6,646 nucleotides of DNA from Dehalococcoidia bacterium (GCA_014859215.1 JACUUS010000297.1:1-6646); one strand, 5' to 3'; counted from the first letter of the stretch, positions 1-5,980 are shown. Notes: generated from the sequence alone by a model not told the origin. Translations and numbers: made by a program.

Positions 1-1003
1 AAGCGGACAATTCTGAAAGCTCCAGCCCGTATTTGTCCAGTGTGTCCGCCGCGATAACCCCGAGGCCTCCCCCCACGGTCAGCACGGCGACCCTGTTCCC
101 ACCCGGCAGCGGCTGAGCCAGCAGTGCATTCGCCACGTCGACCAGGTCATGCACCTCCTCCACCCTTATCACGCCGGCTTGTCTGAACGCGGCATCACAG
201 ACCTCATCAGCCCCTGACAGAGCGGCGGTGTGCGAAGATGCGGCCCTGGCCCCTCCTTTGCTGCGCCCGACTTTCATGATTACAACGGGCTTCTTTCGCG
301 TTACCCTGGAAGCAACCTCGAGGAACCTGTCGCCCTCCCTGATCCCTTCGACATAACCAAGGATGATGCGGGTCTGCTCGTCCTCGCCCAGGTACTCGAG
401 ATAATCCTCGAAATGCAGATCAGCCTCGTTCCCGCTGCTGACGTACTTGCTGAAACCCAGTCCGGTCTCGTTACCCATAGCGAGCACGACCAGCCCCAGG
501 TTCCCGCTCTGGGTAATAAAGGCCGCCGGCCCCCTCCTGACCGGGGGAAGATACGGGGCGGTGTAAAGGTCCGCGTACGTGTTGAAATGGCCGGCGCAGT
601 TCGGACCGATGAAGCGTATCCCGCCCTTGCGCGCGATCTCTACCACTTTCTGTTCCAGGACGGCAGCCTCGCCGCCGACCTCAGAGAATCCGCCCGAGAT
701 GACCAGGGCTGCTTTGACCCCTTTGCGCACGCAGTCTTCCATCGCCTCTGGAAGCAGCTCGGAAGCTACGGTTATCGCCGCGAAGTCTACGGGAGAGGGA
801 ACATCGGCCAGGGAGCTGTAGGCCTTCACGCCAAGCACCTGCGGCCTGTTTTTATTGATGGGGTAAACCGCTCGTTGGCCCCTGGTCAGGAGGAGGTTCA
901 GTATATCGCAACCCCATTTCCCGGGGGTGCTGGATGCTCCGATAACCGCCGCTGAACGGGGGCTGAAGAGGTATTCAAGGCGCTGGACAAGATTCATGCT
1001 CAT
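1..1003 (-). CDS. ADP-forming acyl-CoA synthetase, CoA-binding (alpha-type) part, 5' portion only
   Basis: The gene runs off the left edge; 334 codons are visible without a stop. I translated the minus strand by hand. The N-terminal Rossmann-type CoA-binding domain carries GASSTPGKWG (residues 22-31) and IGPNCAG (N135). A succinyl-CoA-ligase-like domain follows with ITQSGN (Q165-G167), GNEAD (E193, D195), a catalytic-type glutamate in YVEG (E219), and the phosphohistidine loop SSHTAALSG with His258. By family knowledge this His carries the phosphate between acyl-CoA and ADP. A third flavodoxin-like domain begins near residue 300 (VAVLTVGGG). The enzyme would interconvert acyl-CoA, ADP and phosphate with free acid, CoA and ATP in the cytoplasm. 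It may be an alpha subunit alone or an alpha-beta fusion of about 700 residues; the cut hides this. I chose ATG at 1003 because GGGAG lies about 9 bases upstream; an in-frame ATG at 1051 is an alternative. All motifs look canonical, unlike its paralogue at 4468-5934. Confidence 0.93.
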   Translation of the reverse strand, partial: MSMNLVQRLEYLFSPRSAAVIGASSTPGKWGCDILNLLLTRGQRAVYPINKNRPQVLGVKAYSSLADVPSPVDFAAITVASELLPEAMEDCVRKGVKAALVISGGFSEVGGEAAVLEQKVVEIARKGGIRFIGPNCAGHFNTYADLYTAPYLPPVRRGPAAFITQSGNLGLVVLAMGNETGLGFSKYVSSGNEADLHFEDYLEYLGEDEQTRIILGYVEGIREGDRFLEVASRVTRKKPVVIMKVGRSKGGARAASSHTAALSGADEVCDAAFRQAGVIRVEEVHDLVDVANALLAQPLPGGNRVAVLTVGGGLGVIAADTLDKYGLELSELSA

Positions 1004-1041
1004 GCGGCATGTCTCCCGGAACCAGGCCGGGACACGCTGCA

Positions 1042-1071
1042 ATAATAGCATGCGAGAGGGTGCCAGCGCAA
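1042..1071 (-). promoter_or_regulatory. Possible sigma70-type promoter for the acyl-CoA synthetase at 1003
   Basis: Reading leftward, TTGCGC (1071-1066) and TATTAT (1047-1042) are separated by 18 bases. The -10 matches consensus at five of six positions; the -35 matches only at TTG. A transcript would start about 30 bases before the ATG at 1003. If real, the acyl-CoA synthetase would have its own promoter in addition to read-through from the SDR/decarboxylase genes. The alternative ATG at 1051 would be incompatible with this promoter. Confidence 0.3.
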
Positions 1072-1092
1072 TGTACGATCAGCGCGGTTGCA

Positions 1093-1127
1093 GGGCCACA
1101 TCTAGTTTCGGGGCGTTCCTGTGGCCC
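1093..1127. repeat. Perfect 8-bp inverted repeat between two leftward genes
   Basis: GGGCCACA (1093-1100) and TGTGGCCC (1120-1127) are exact reverse complements around a 19-base spacer. The repeat sits between the end of the decarboxylase-like gene (1201) and the candidate promoter of the acyl-CoA synthetase (1042-1071). Neither strand has a T run after it, so it is not a standard intrinsic terminator. It could be an operator or a weak RNA hairpin that lowers read-through. Confidence 0.5.
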
Positions 1128-1200
1128 GCCTCCTTGAATCCGGCTGGTGCAGCGTGATGGCTATTTCAATAGCGCTCATAAACATGGTCACAAGAATGTC

Positions 1201-2004
1201 CTACTCAATCCTCCGGCACTCACCAACCAGCAGATCATTGGACCCTTTCAAAATGAATGCAGGGTGGTACTCTTTCACCACCAGGGTGCGTAACCCCTGC
1301 ATTACCCGGGACGAGACGAGAACATCCTCCCAGGCGGCTTCAAAGAATCTGTGCGATCCATCGCCGAGCCAGGCCTCGCTGATCGTAAGTTTGTGCGGTA
1401 TTACAGTAGGAAAGCTGACATCGGAACCGATTCCGTTCGTCCCGGGAATGTACTTCCAGCCTACCCACAGGCTTTCTCCTGACAGGGCCTGTATCTGTTG
1501 GCGCATCGCGTCGTCCACCGGGGTTGCGTTTCTTATTTCCGCTTCAACGAGCCTCTTGCCGTACACGGAGCAGTGAAAGCGCCAGTTGCCGCCATCCTGC
1601 TGAGGGTCGGGGATGTCGGCATAGATCTTGGGGGCCCCCAGCAGCTCGCGACCGTGGATAATGGGGAAAGCGTCGTTTTCCCACAGTATGGCGGCATAGT
1701 TTACGGGAAAAGCGAAGCGGTCTTTCCTGCCATTGAATATAGCGGACAGGTTCACTCCAACGAGGTTGTAACCGCGCCCTGCCATGAAATCGACCTGTCT
1801 GCACATCTGGAAATAAACCGTTACCTCCGGGTTGTCCGGGGGCTCGAAGGGTTCCGGTAACAGCGCCGCCAGAGCATCTTTGTCGGTCTGGTAGAGAATA
1901 GTGAGCGTGGTCAAGCTGCCGTAGTGGGCTATATCATGCGTTCTCGTCGGGCCAAATCCTGCCGGCATGATGTAACGGCTGTCAGGGTCGAGTTTGTATG
2001 CCAT
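1201..2004 (-). CDS. Acetoacetate decarboxylase-like protein
   Basis: This is a 267-residue protein of the acetoacetate decarboxylase (ADC) fold, close to the usual family length. The N-terminal third has the typical strand and loop 'DKDALAALLPEPFE' (41-54). The hallmark motif GRELLGAPK (118-126) supplies Lys126, the expected Schiff-base lysine. Classical ADC has two adjacent lysines here, the second lowering the pKa of the first; this protein has Ile127 instead. Family members include decarboxylases and also ADC-like enzymes doing aldol and dehydration chemistry on beta-keto or pyruvate-derived substrates, so the substrate is unknown. The ATG at 2004 is preceded by AAGGAGG with about 6 bases of spacing, an excellent ribosome binding site. 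The gene lies 22 bases downstream of the SDR and is almost surely co-transcribed with it, suggesting the two act on successive intermediates such as a keto acid and its alcohol. No signal peptide is seen; a cytoplasmic location is expected. Confidence 0.85.
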   Translation of the reverse strand: MAYKLDPDSRYIMPAGFGPTRTHDIAHYGSLTTLTILYQTDKDALAALLPEPFEPPDNPEVTVYFQMCRQVDFMAGRGYNLVGVNLSAIFNGRKDRFAFPVNYAAILWENDAFPIIHGRELLGAPKIYADIPDPQQDGGNWRFHCSVYGKRLVEAEIRNATPVDDAMRQQIQALSGESLWVGWKYIPGTNGIGSDVSFPTVIPHKLTISEAWLGDGSHRFFEAAWEDVLVSSRVMQGLRTLVVKEYHPAFILKGSNDLLVGECRRIE

Positions 2005-2026
2005 GATCGCCTCCTTCCTTATTCAG

Positions 2027-2818
2027 TTAGGGTTCCGGCTGTCGCATCAGCCTCAAAAGGAACTGGTTCATGGGATGCGCAAGGCTTGCTCCTCCATCCA
2101 CAACAATCGTCTGTCCTGTTATATAGCCTGTTTTGGGTGAAGCCAGAAACGCGGCGAGCTCCGCGATATCTTCGGGCTCCCCACACCTGAGCACCGGTAT
2201 CTCCTTGCGGAAATCCGGCGCCACCTCCATCATCATGTTCCCGATCGCCGTCCCCCCGATTTGCCCTGGCGCAATGGCATTGACTGTGATTCCCCGGTGC
2301 GCCACTTCGAGCGCCAGAGTTGCGGTGAACGCGTTTATCGCCCCTTTGGCAGCGGAATAGTGTGTTCCCAGAATCCGTCCCCTAAGCCCGTCCACCGACG
2401 AAATACTGATAATCCTGTCGCCTTCTTTCATCGACTTCGCAGCAGCCCGCGAGAAGAAGAACATGCCGTTACAGTGGACCCCGAACATTCTGAGCCATTC
2501 TTCTGTGCTCATATCGGCAAGGAATGTTGCGCCGGCGATTCCTGCATTGTTGACCAGGATGCCTATTCTGCCCAGCTTCTTCTCTGTTTCCTCAATCGCC
2601 CGGTTCACCTGTTCTTCGTTGCAGACATCACATTGAATCGCCAGAGCCTCGCCTTTCATTTCCCTGATCTCCCTGACCACGTCCTCTGCTCCTCCCGGGT
2701 CCACATCGACCACGGATACCAGCGCTCCTTCCCGCGCAAGCCGCAAGGCTATGGCCCTGCCGATGCCCGAAGCAGCCCCGGTTATCAATGCAACCCTGCC
2801 AGTTAATATTTGCTGCAT
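2027..2818 (-). CDS. Short-chain dehydrogenase/reductase (FabG-like, probably NAD-dependent)
   Basis: This 263-residue protein is a classical SDR with a single Rossmann fold. The cofactor motif TGAASGIG is at residues 13-20 and NNAG at 90-93. Asn117, Ser141, Tyr154 and Lys158 form the expected catalytic tetrad (YSAAK at 154-158). Asp38 at the end of the second beta strand, followed by an acidic loop, indicates a preference for NAD(H) over NADP(H). The segment NAIAPGQIGG near residue 180 is the usual post-catalytic loop. It would oxidise a secondary alcohol or reduce a ketone, as in 3-hydroxyacyl oxidation; the sequence alone does not separate a biosynthetic FabG from a catabolic dehydrogenase. 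NAD preference and the decarboxylase-like and acyl-CoA synthetase neighbours favour catabolism. The ATG at 2818 has AGGGGAGGAG just upstream. It is the first gene of the leftward block and has a promoter candidate at 2878-2906. Confidence 0.95.
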   Translation of the reverse strand: MQQILTGRVALITGAASGIGRAIALRLAREGALVSVVDVDPGGAEDVVREIREMKGEALAIQCDVCNEEQVNRAIEETEKKLGRIGILVNNAGIAGATFLADMSTEEWLRMFGVHCNGMFFFSRAAAKSMKEGDRIISISSVDGLRGRILGTHYSAAKGAINAFTATLALEVAHRGITVNAIAPGQIGGTAIGNMMMEVAPDFRKEIPVLRCGEPEDIAELAAFLASPKTGYITGQTIVVDGGASLAHPMNQFLLRLMRQPEP

Positions 2819-2838
2819 TTGTCTCCTCCCCTTGTATT

Positions 2839-2876
2839 ACCGCAAAGCGCGGCAAGAGACCCTTCGGTGGTGCGGT
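2839..2876. repeat. Inverted repeat at the predicted SDR transcription start
   Basis: ACCGCA (2839-2844) and TGCGGT (2871-2876) are exact reverse complements 26 bases apart; one further matching pair beyond a mismatch extends the symmetry to TTACCGCA / TGCGGTGA (7 of 8). The right arm coincides with the start site predicted from the promoter at 2878-2906, so the pair could be an operator or a leader hairpin. No regulator gene is visible in the window. Confidence 0.3.
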
Positions 2877-2877
2877 G

Positions 2878-2906
2878 ATTGTGGCAGGTGCTGAACTGGC
2901 TGTCAA
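2878..2906 (-). promoter_or_regulatory. Sigma70-type promoter for the SDR/decarboxylase genes
   Basis: Reading leftward, a consensus TTGACA (2906-2901) is followed after exactly 17 bases by CACAAT (2883-2878), four of six matches to TATAAT. The transcript would start near 2871, leaving a leader of about 50 bases before the SDR start at 2818. The perfect -35 box and optimal spacing make this one of the two best promoter candidates in the window. Confidence 0.6.
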
Positions 2907-2961
2907 TCCAGTATAGCGGGATGTTGCCGGCACTAACCTGCGAGCCGCTTGCTCCACAGTA

Positions 2962-2970
2962 TGCTATCAT
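2962..2970 (+). promoter_or_regulatory. Possible extended -10 promoter for the NTF2-like gene
   Basis: TGCTATCAT contains the extended -10 TGn motif directly before TATCAT (five of six matches to TATAAT). No recognisable -35 box lies 16-18 bases upstream, which is tolerated in extended -10 promoters. Transcription would start near 2977, giving a leader of about 35 bases. It points away from the SDR promoter at 2878-2906, so the two transcripts diverge. Confidence 0.4.
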
Positions 2971-3011
2971 AGTGAACATCGTGTCGAGCTTCCCGTGAAG
3001 AAGGAGGGCAA

Positions 3012-3530
3012 ATGGAAGACCTGAGATCGACCCTGAACCGCCTGGGCAAGAGACTGGAGGGCGATGTTGGCAGGATAGAAAGCAAGATAGAAGGGTTGAT
3101 GAAGCTGCCGGACAGGTTCGAGATCGAGAACCTCATCAAGACCATGGCCTGGGCGATGGACTCGGGCGATAGAGATCTCTGGTTTAGCATCTGGGCGGAC
3201 GACATCCACTACATAGTGCCCCAGTACCAGCTCGATATCAGGGGCAAGGAAGCCATGAAGGAATTCGGGGAAATTTCCATCTTCACCAGGGAAGAGCGGC
3301 GGTTCAGCGCACTGACAAATATCATGGTCGATGTCAAAGGCGATACCGCTACCGGGAAAGACTACTACATGCACTACGGGTACGCGATCGATCACGAGAC
3401 CGGCAAGGTCGCGGAAGAGCGCACTCTGTCGGAGGGCATGCATTTTTACCGCTTCAAGAAGCTGGACGGAAGCTGGAAGATAGCCGAGCTGGAAGTCCGG
3501 CTTCATCGCAGGCAGGAACCCGGTTCCTGA
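3012..3530 (+). CDS. NTF2-like / SnoaL-fold protein with N-terminal coiled coil
   Basis: This 172-residue protein belongs, from its pattern, to the SnoaL-like branch of the NTF2 superfamily (residues about 33-165), which forms a cone-shaped cavity and includes dehydratases, isomerases, dehydrochlorinases and ring-hydroxylating dioxygenase beta subunits. Visible landmarks are DRFEIENLIK (34-43), MDSGDRDLW (49-57), FSIWADDIHY (58-67), and the strand TNIMVDVKGDTA (102-113). Compared from memory with LinA dehydrochlorinase, Asp50 aligns with its catalytic Asp25, but the position of its His73 is Ser99. Residues 1-30 have regularly spaced Leu/Ile/Val (4, 8, 11, 15, 19, 22, 26, 29) and look like an amphipathic coiled coil, common at the N terminus of this family and probably used in oligomerisation. 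AAGGAGGG lies 3 bases before the ATG. It is divergent from the SDR and may work on the same pathway. The reaction cannot be named. Confidence 0.8.
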   Translation: MEDLRSTLNRLGKRLEGDVGRIESKIEGLMKLPDRFEIENLIKTMAWAMDSGDRDLWFSIWADDIHYIVPQYQLDIRGKEAMKEFGEISIFTREERRFSALTNIMVDVKGDTATGKDYYMHYGYAIDHETGKVAEERTLSEGMHFYRFKKLDGSWKIAELEVRLHRRQEPGS

Positions 3531-3551
3531 CGTGCAGGGCACATGGACGAC

Positions 3552-3603
3552 GCGGGCAGCCGGAATGTGATGATAATGCGCGGCCCGCAAAATCTCCATT
3601 CCG
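3552..3603. repeat. Two interlocked inverted repeats downstream of the NTF2-like gene
   Basis: GCGGGC (3552-3557) pairs with GCCCGC (3583-3588), and CGGAATG (3561-3567) pairs with CATTCCG (3597-3603). The two pairings cross, so both cannot form as one simple hairpin; they are alternatives or a pseudoknot. They begin 22 bases after the stop of the NTF2-like gene. There is no clean T run, only an A/T-rich stretch (3606-3613), so a terminator role is possible but weakly supported. Confidence 0.25.
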
Positions 3604-3668
3604 AGCAAAATTTTCCCGGGCGAGTTCCTGCGGGAGGCTCCACGCGCAGCACCTGCGAGAGTATGTAG

Positions 3669-3697
3669 TTTACATTGCGAGTTTTACCTGCTAAAAT
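3669..3697 (+). promoter_or_regulatory. Strong sigma70-type promoter for the acyl-CoA synthetase beta-alpha genes
   Basis: TTTACA (3669-3674) and TAAAAT (3692-3697) are separated by 17 bases; each box matches consensus at five of six positions. Transcription would start near 3704, giving a leader of about 70 bases before the GTG at 3773. The leader holds the 8-bp palindrome CTGTACAG (3709-3716) and a small hairpin CTCAA-GGT-TTGAG (3718-3730). This makes the beta-alpha pair a transcription unit separate from the NTF2-like gene. Confidence 0.6.
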
Positions 3698-3772
3698 AGC
3701 CGACGTGTCTGTACAGTCTCAAGGTTTGAGGCCGCCGGCAGGGACTAATCGCACCAGCTAAGGGGAGGCCAA

Positions 3773-4471
3773 GTGCCAAGCAAGATTATCACCAGCGCGC
3801 TCCGGAACGGCAAGACGGTCTTGACCGAGGTAGAGTCCAAGCAGCTTATGATCGAAGCCGGCATACCTGTAATAGAAATAAGGCTGGCCAGGACCAGGGC
3901 CGAGGCTGTTTCGCTGAGTAAGGAGATCGGCTTTCCGGTGGCAATGAAAATCGTGTCCCCCGATATCATTCACAAATCGGACTCCGGGGGAGTGAAGCTC
4001 AATCTGGCTAACGCCGCGCAGGCAGGCAAGGCTTATGCGGAAATATTGGCGGCTGCGAAAAAGGCCGATTCCAGGGCAGACATTCAGGGGGTCTCGGTGC
4101 AGAAGATGGCCAGGCCCGGGGTGGAAGTGATCATGGGCATGTCCAAGGATGACCAGTTTGGGCCTGTTTTGATGTTTGGGCTTGGCGGAGTATTCGTTGA
4201 AGTGCTCAAGGACGTCTCTTTCAGAATCGTCCCTCTTGTCAGGCGAGATGCCAGCCAGATGGTCAGAGAGATCAAAGGCTATCCCTTGCTCGAAGGCTAC
4301 AGGGGGCAGGAGCCAGCGAACATCAGCGTGCTGGAGGATATTCTACTCAGACTGTCCGACTATATCGATAAGACTCCGGAAATCAAGGAACTGGACCTGA
4401 ACCCCATTCTAGCTTACAAGGACAAGGCTGTCGCGGTAGATGCCAGGGTAATACTTGAACCCGCAAAATGA
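3773..4471 (+). CDS. ADP-forming acyl-CoA synthetase, beta subunit (ATP-grasp)
   Basis: This 232-residue protein is the ATP-grasp (nucleotide-binding) subunit of a split ADP-forming acyl-CoA synthetase; that size is normal for the stand-alone beta subunit. Early residues LTEVESKQLMIEAGIPV (17-33) match the conserved N-terminal helix. Lys59 in FPVAMKI is the nucleotide-binding lysine. HKSDSGGV (67-74) contains His67, equivalent to the second active-site histidine reported in the Pyrococcus enzyme (His71 of beta). The C-terminal ELDLNP (206-211) gives Glu206, Asp208 and Asn210 for metal binding. All key features are intact. The start is GTG with AGGGGAGG 4 bases upstream; no better ATG is nearby. 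It precedes the alpha subunit and its stop overlaps the alpha start (ATGA), so translation is likely coupled. Together they exchange acyl-CoA and ADP/phosphate for acid, CoA and ATP. Confidence 0.93.
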   Translation: MPSKIITSALRNGKTVLTEVESKQLMIEAGIPVIEIRLARTRAEAVSLSKEIGFPVAMKIVSPDIIHKSDSGGVKLNLANAAQAGKAYAEILAAAKKADSRADIQGVSVQKMARPGVEVIMGMSKDDQFGPVLMFGLGGVFVEVLKDVSFRIVPLVRRDASQMVREIKGYPLLEGYRGQEPANISVLEDILLRLSDYIDKTPEIKELDLNPILAYKDKAVAVDARVILEPAK

Positions 4472-5934
4472 GCAAGGCCATAGCTAGCACATCCAGGAAC
4501 CTGGACCGAGTTTTCTGTCCCCGCTCCGTAGCAGTAGTAGGCGACAAGCAGGCTCTGGGCTACATGTGGTTGAAAGCCCTCAGCGACTTCAAAGGCGAAG
4601 TCTACTCGGTGCAGATTGACCCCAGTGAACTCCCCGGCATCGCCGCTCTCGGCGTGCCCAATTATTCCAGCCTCCAGGATATACCAGGGCCCGTGGACTA
4701 TGTCATATCCTCAGTCCCGCGGGCTGCAGCTCCCCGGATAGTCAGGGACTGTATCGAAAAGGCTGTCGGCGGGGTCTGCTTCTTTACATCCGGATTCGCC
4801 GAGACCAGTACTGAGGAAGGGACAAGGCTCCAGCGGGAAATAACGGAGTTGGCTCTTCAGGCCGGGCTCAACCTTATAGGCCCAAATTGCGTAGGCGTGT
4901 ACAATCCGCGGATCGGCCTGAAGCACAATGCCGCCCAGCAATCGGGCGAAGGTGGCCCGGTGGGCTTCATCGCCCAGAGCGGAACACATGCCACGCTCTT
5001 CAGCATCCTGGGCGCGATCAACGGAATAAGGATAAGCAAGTCAGTCAGCTACGGCAATGCGGTTGTGCTCGACAGCACCGATTTCCTGGAGTACCTCGGC
5101 CAGGATGACGAGACCAGAATAATCGGAATGTATATCGAAGGCGTCAGGGACGGTAGAAGGTTCCTCAGGGTCTTGAAGGACGTGGCCGCGAGAAAGCCGG
5201 TCCTTATCTGGAAGGGCGGGCAAACCCAGGCAGGCGCCAGGGCGACGGCTTCTCACACTGGAGTGTTGGCCGAGTCAGCCGCCGTCTGGGAAACCCTTAT
5301 CAGGCAGTACGGCGCAGTCAAGGTCCATTCCGTTGACGAGATGATTGACACCGCCAAGGCGCTTCTCTATGTTAAACCAGCCCGAGGCAACAGGGTGGGG
5401 CTCATCGCAATGAGCGGCGGGCAGTCGGTCACCATAACCGATACATTTGCCGGAGCCGGCCTGGAGATACCGCTGCTGGATGAGAGATCGTACGACCGGC
5501 TCGCCGCCTTCTTCGATATCATCGGGGGAAGCTACCGGAACCCCTTCGACATTTCGAGCTCCTTCTTCATGTCGGCAAATGGCGTATCAAATCTTGCCAG
5601 CATGCTGGACGTGATGGAGAAGGACCCGAATATAGACAGCGTTGTTCTCGAGATGTTTCCCTTGATCAGGCCTCAAGGCGCTAAGGATACCGGCGATAAG
5701 GACCCGGTCCTGGAAACACTCTCAGAGTTCCGGGCAAGGTCGGAGAAGCCCTTCATGGTAATCATTACAACGGCGCACGAAGAGAGCCTGTCAACCGAAG
5801 CCAGAAAGAGGGTGACCGGCCAGGGCATCGCCTGTTTCCCCAATTTCGAACGGGCGGCGAAGGCGCTAAGACGGCACGTGGACTATTTCCGGTTACGCCG
5901 CGAGTTGGACTCCTGCGAACAGGCCGGAATTTAG
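4468..5934 (+). CDS. ADP-forming acyl-CoA synthetase, alpha subunit (CoA-binding, divergent)
   Basis: This 488-residue protein has the alpha-subunit architecture: CoA-binding Rossmann domain (about 14-135), ligase domain with the active His (about 160-295) and a flavodoxin-like third domain (about 305-480). IGPNCVG (137-143), AQSG (169-172), the catalytic-type Glu224 in YIEG and the phosphohistidine loop ASHTGVLAES with His263 are intact. The spacing from Gly138-Pro139-Asn140 through His263 matches the paralogue at 1-1003 without gaps. Two conserved patches differ. The glycine motif GASxxPGKxG reads GDKQALGYMW (25-34), losing the Pro and last Gly. GNEAD reads GNAVV (196-200), losing both acids. 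The active site for phosphoryl transfer should work, while CoA or acyl binding may be altered. The ATG overlaps the beta stop by 4 bases and lacks a clear ribosome site of its own, indicating translational coupling. The usual alpha length is slightly shorter; no fusion to ATP-grasp is present. Confidence 0.92.
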   Translation: MSKAIASTSRNLDRVFCPRSVAVVGDKQALGYMWLKALSDFKGEVYSVQIDPSELPGIAALGVPNYSSLQDIPGPVDYVISSVPRAAAPRIVRDCIEKAVGGVCFFTSGFAETSTEEGTRLQREITELALQAGLNLIGPNCVGVYNPRIGLKHNAAQQSGEGGPVGFIAQSGTHATLFSILGAINGIRISKSVSYGNAVVLDSTDFLEYLGQDDETRIIGMYIEGVRDGRRFLRVLKDVAARKPVLIWKGGQTQAGARATASHTGVLAESAAVWETLIRQYGAVKVHSVDEMIDTAKALLYVKPARGNRVGLIAMSGGQSVTITDTFAGAGLEIPLLDERSYDRLAAFFDIIGGSYRNPFDISSSFFMSANGVSNLASMLDVMEKDPNIDSVVLEMFPLIRPQGAKDTGDKDPVLETLSEFRARSEKPFMVIITTAHEESLSTEARKRVTGQGIACFPNFERAAKALRRHVDYFRLRRELDSCEQAGI

Positions 5935-5951
5935 GCATATTTTATTTAGTA

Positions 5952-5967
5952 CTGCCCACGAGGGCAG
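5952..5967 (+). promoter_or_regulatory. Leader hairpin abutting the rpsP ribosome binding site
   Basis: CTGCCC-ACGA-GGGCAG is a perfect 6-bp, GC-rich stem with a 4-base loop. It is followed at once by GGGGGGAAGAAG-type purine sequence that serves as the Shine-Dalgarno region of rpsP, and by no T run, so it is not an intrinsic terminator in either direction. It could control access of ribosomes to rpsP or mark the 5' end of that mRNA. An A/T-rich stretch just upstream (5937-5948) may include a -10 element, but no convincing -35 is present. Confidence 0.45.
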
Positions 5968-5980
5968 GGGGGAAGAAGAA

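Noticed and set aside
230..955. 241-residue open frame on the plus strand
   Set aside because: It is wholly antisense to the acyl-CoA synthetase at 1-1003, whose translation shows all family motifs; the plus-strand product has no recognisable features.
1129..1135. AAGGAGG-like sequence on the minus strand in the gap between 1004 and 1200
   Set aside because: No ATG, GTG or TTG lies at a suitable distance downstream, so it does not define a small gene.
1121..1860. Plus-strand open frames of 151 and 120 residues
   Set aside because: Both overlap the ADC-like gene on the opposite strand and have no supporting start signals or domains.
2261..2806. 181-residue open frame on the plus strand
   Set aside because: It is antisense to the SDR gene, with its complete catalytic motifs; no ribosome site or family resemblance.
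3552..3603. Candidate intrinsic terminator after the NTF2-like gene
   Set aside because: The repeats cross each other, loops are long and no T run follows; recorded only as inverted repeats.
2967..3608. 213-residue open frame on the minus strand
   Set aside because: It is antisense to the NTF2-like gene, which has a strong ribosome site and a recognisable fold; the antisense product looks like a mirror of that gene's codons.
5905..5950. Promoter upstream of rpsP
   Set aside because: A/T-rich -10-like sequences exist, but the nearest -35-like TTGGAC is at the wrong spacing for them.
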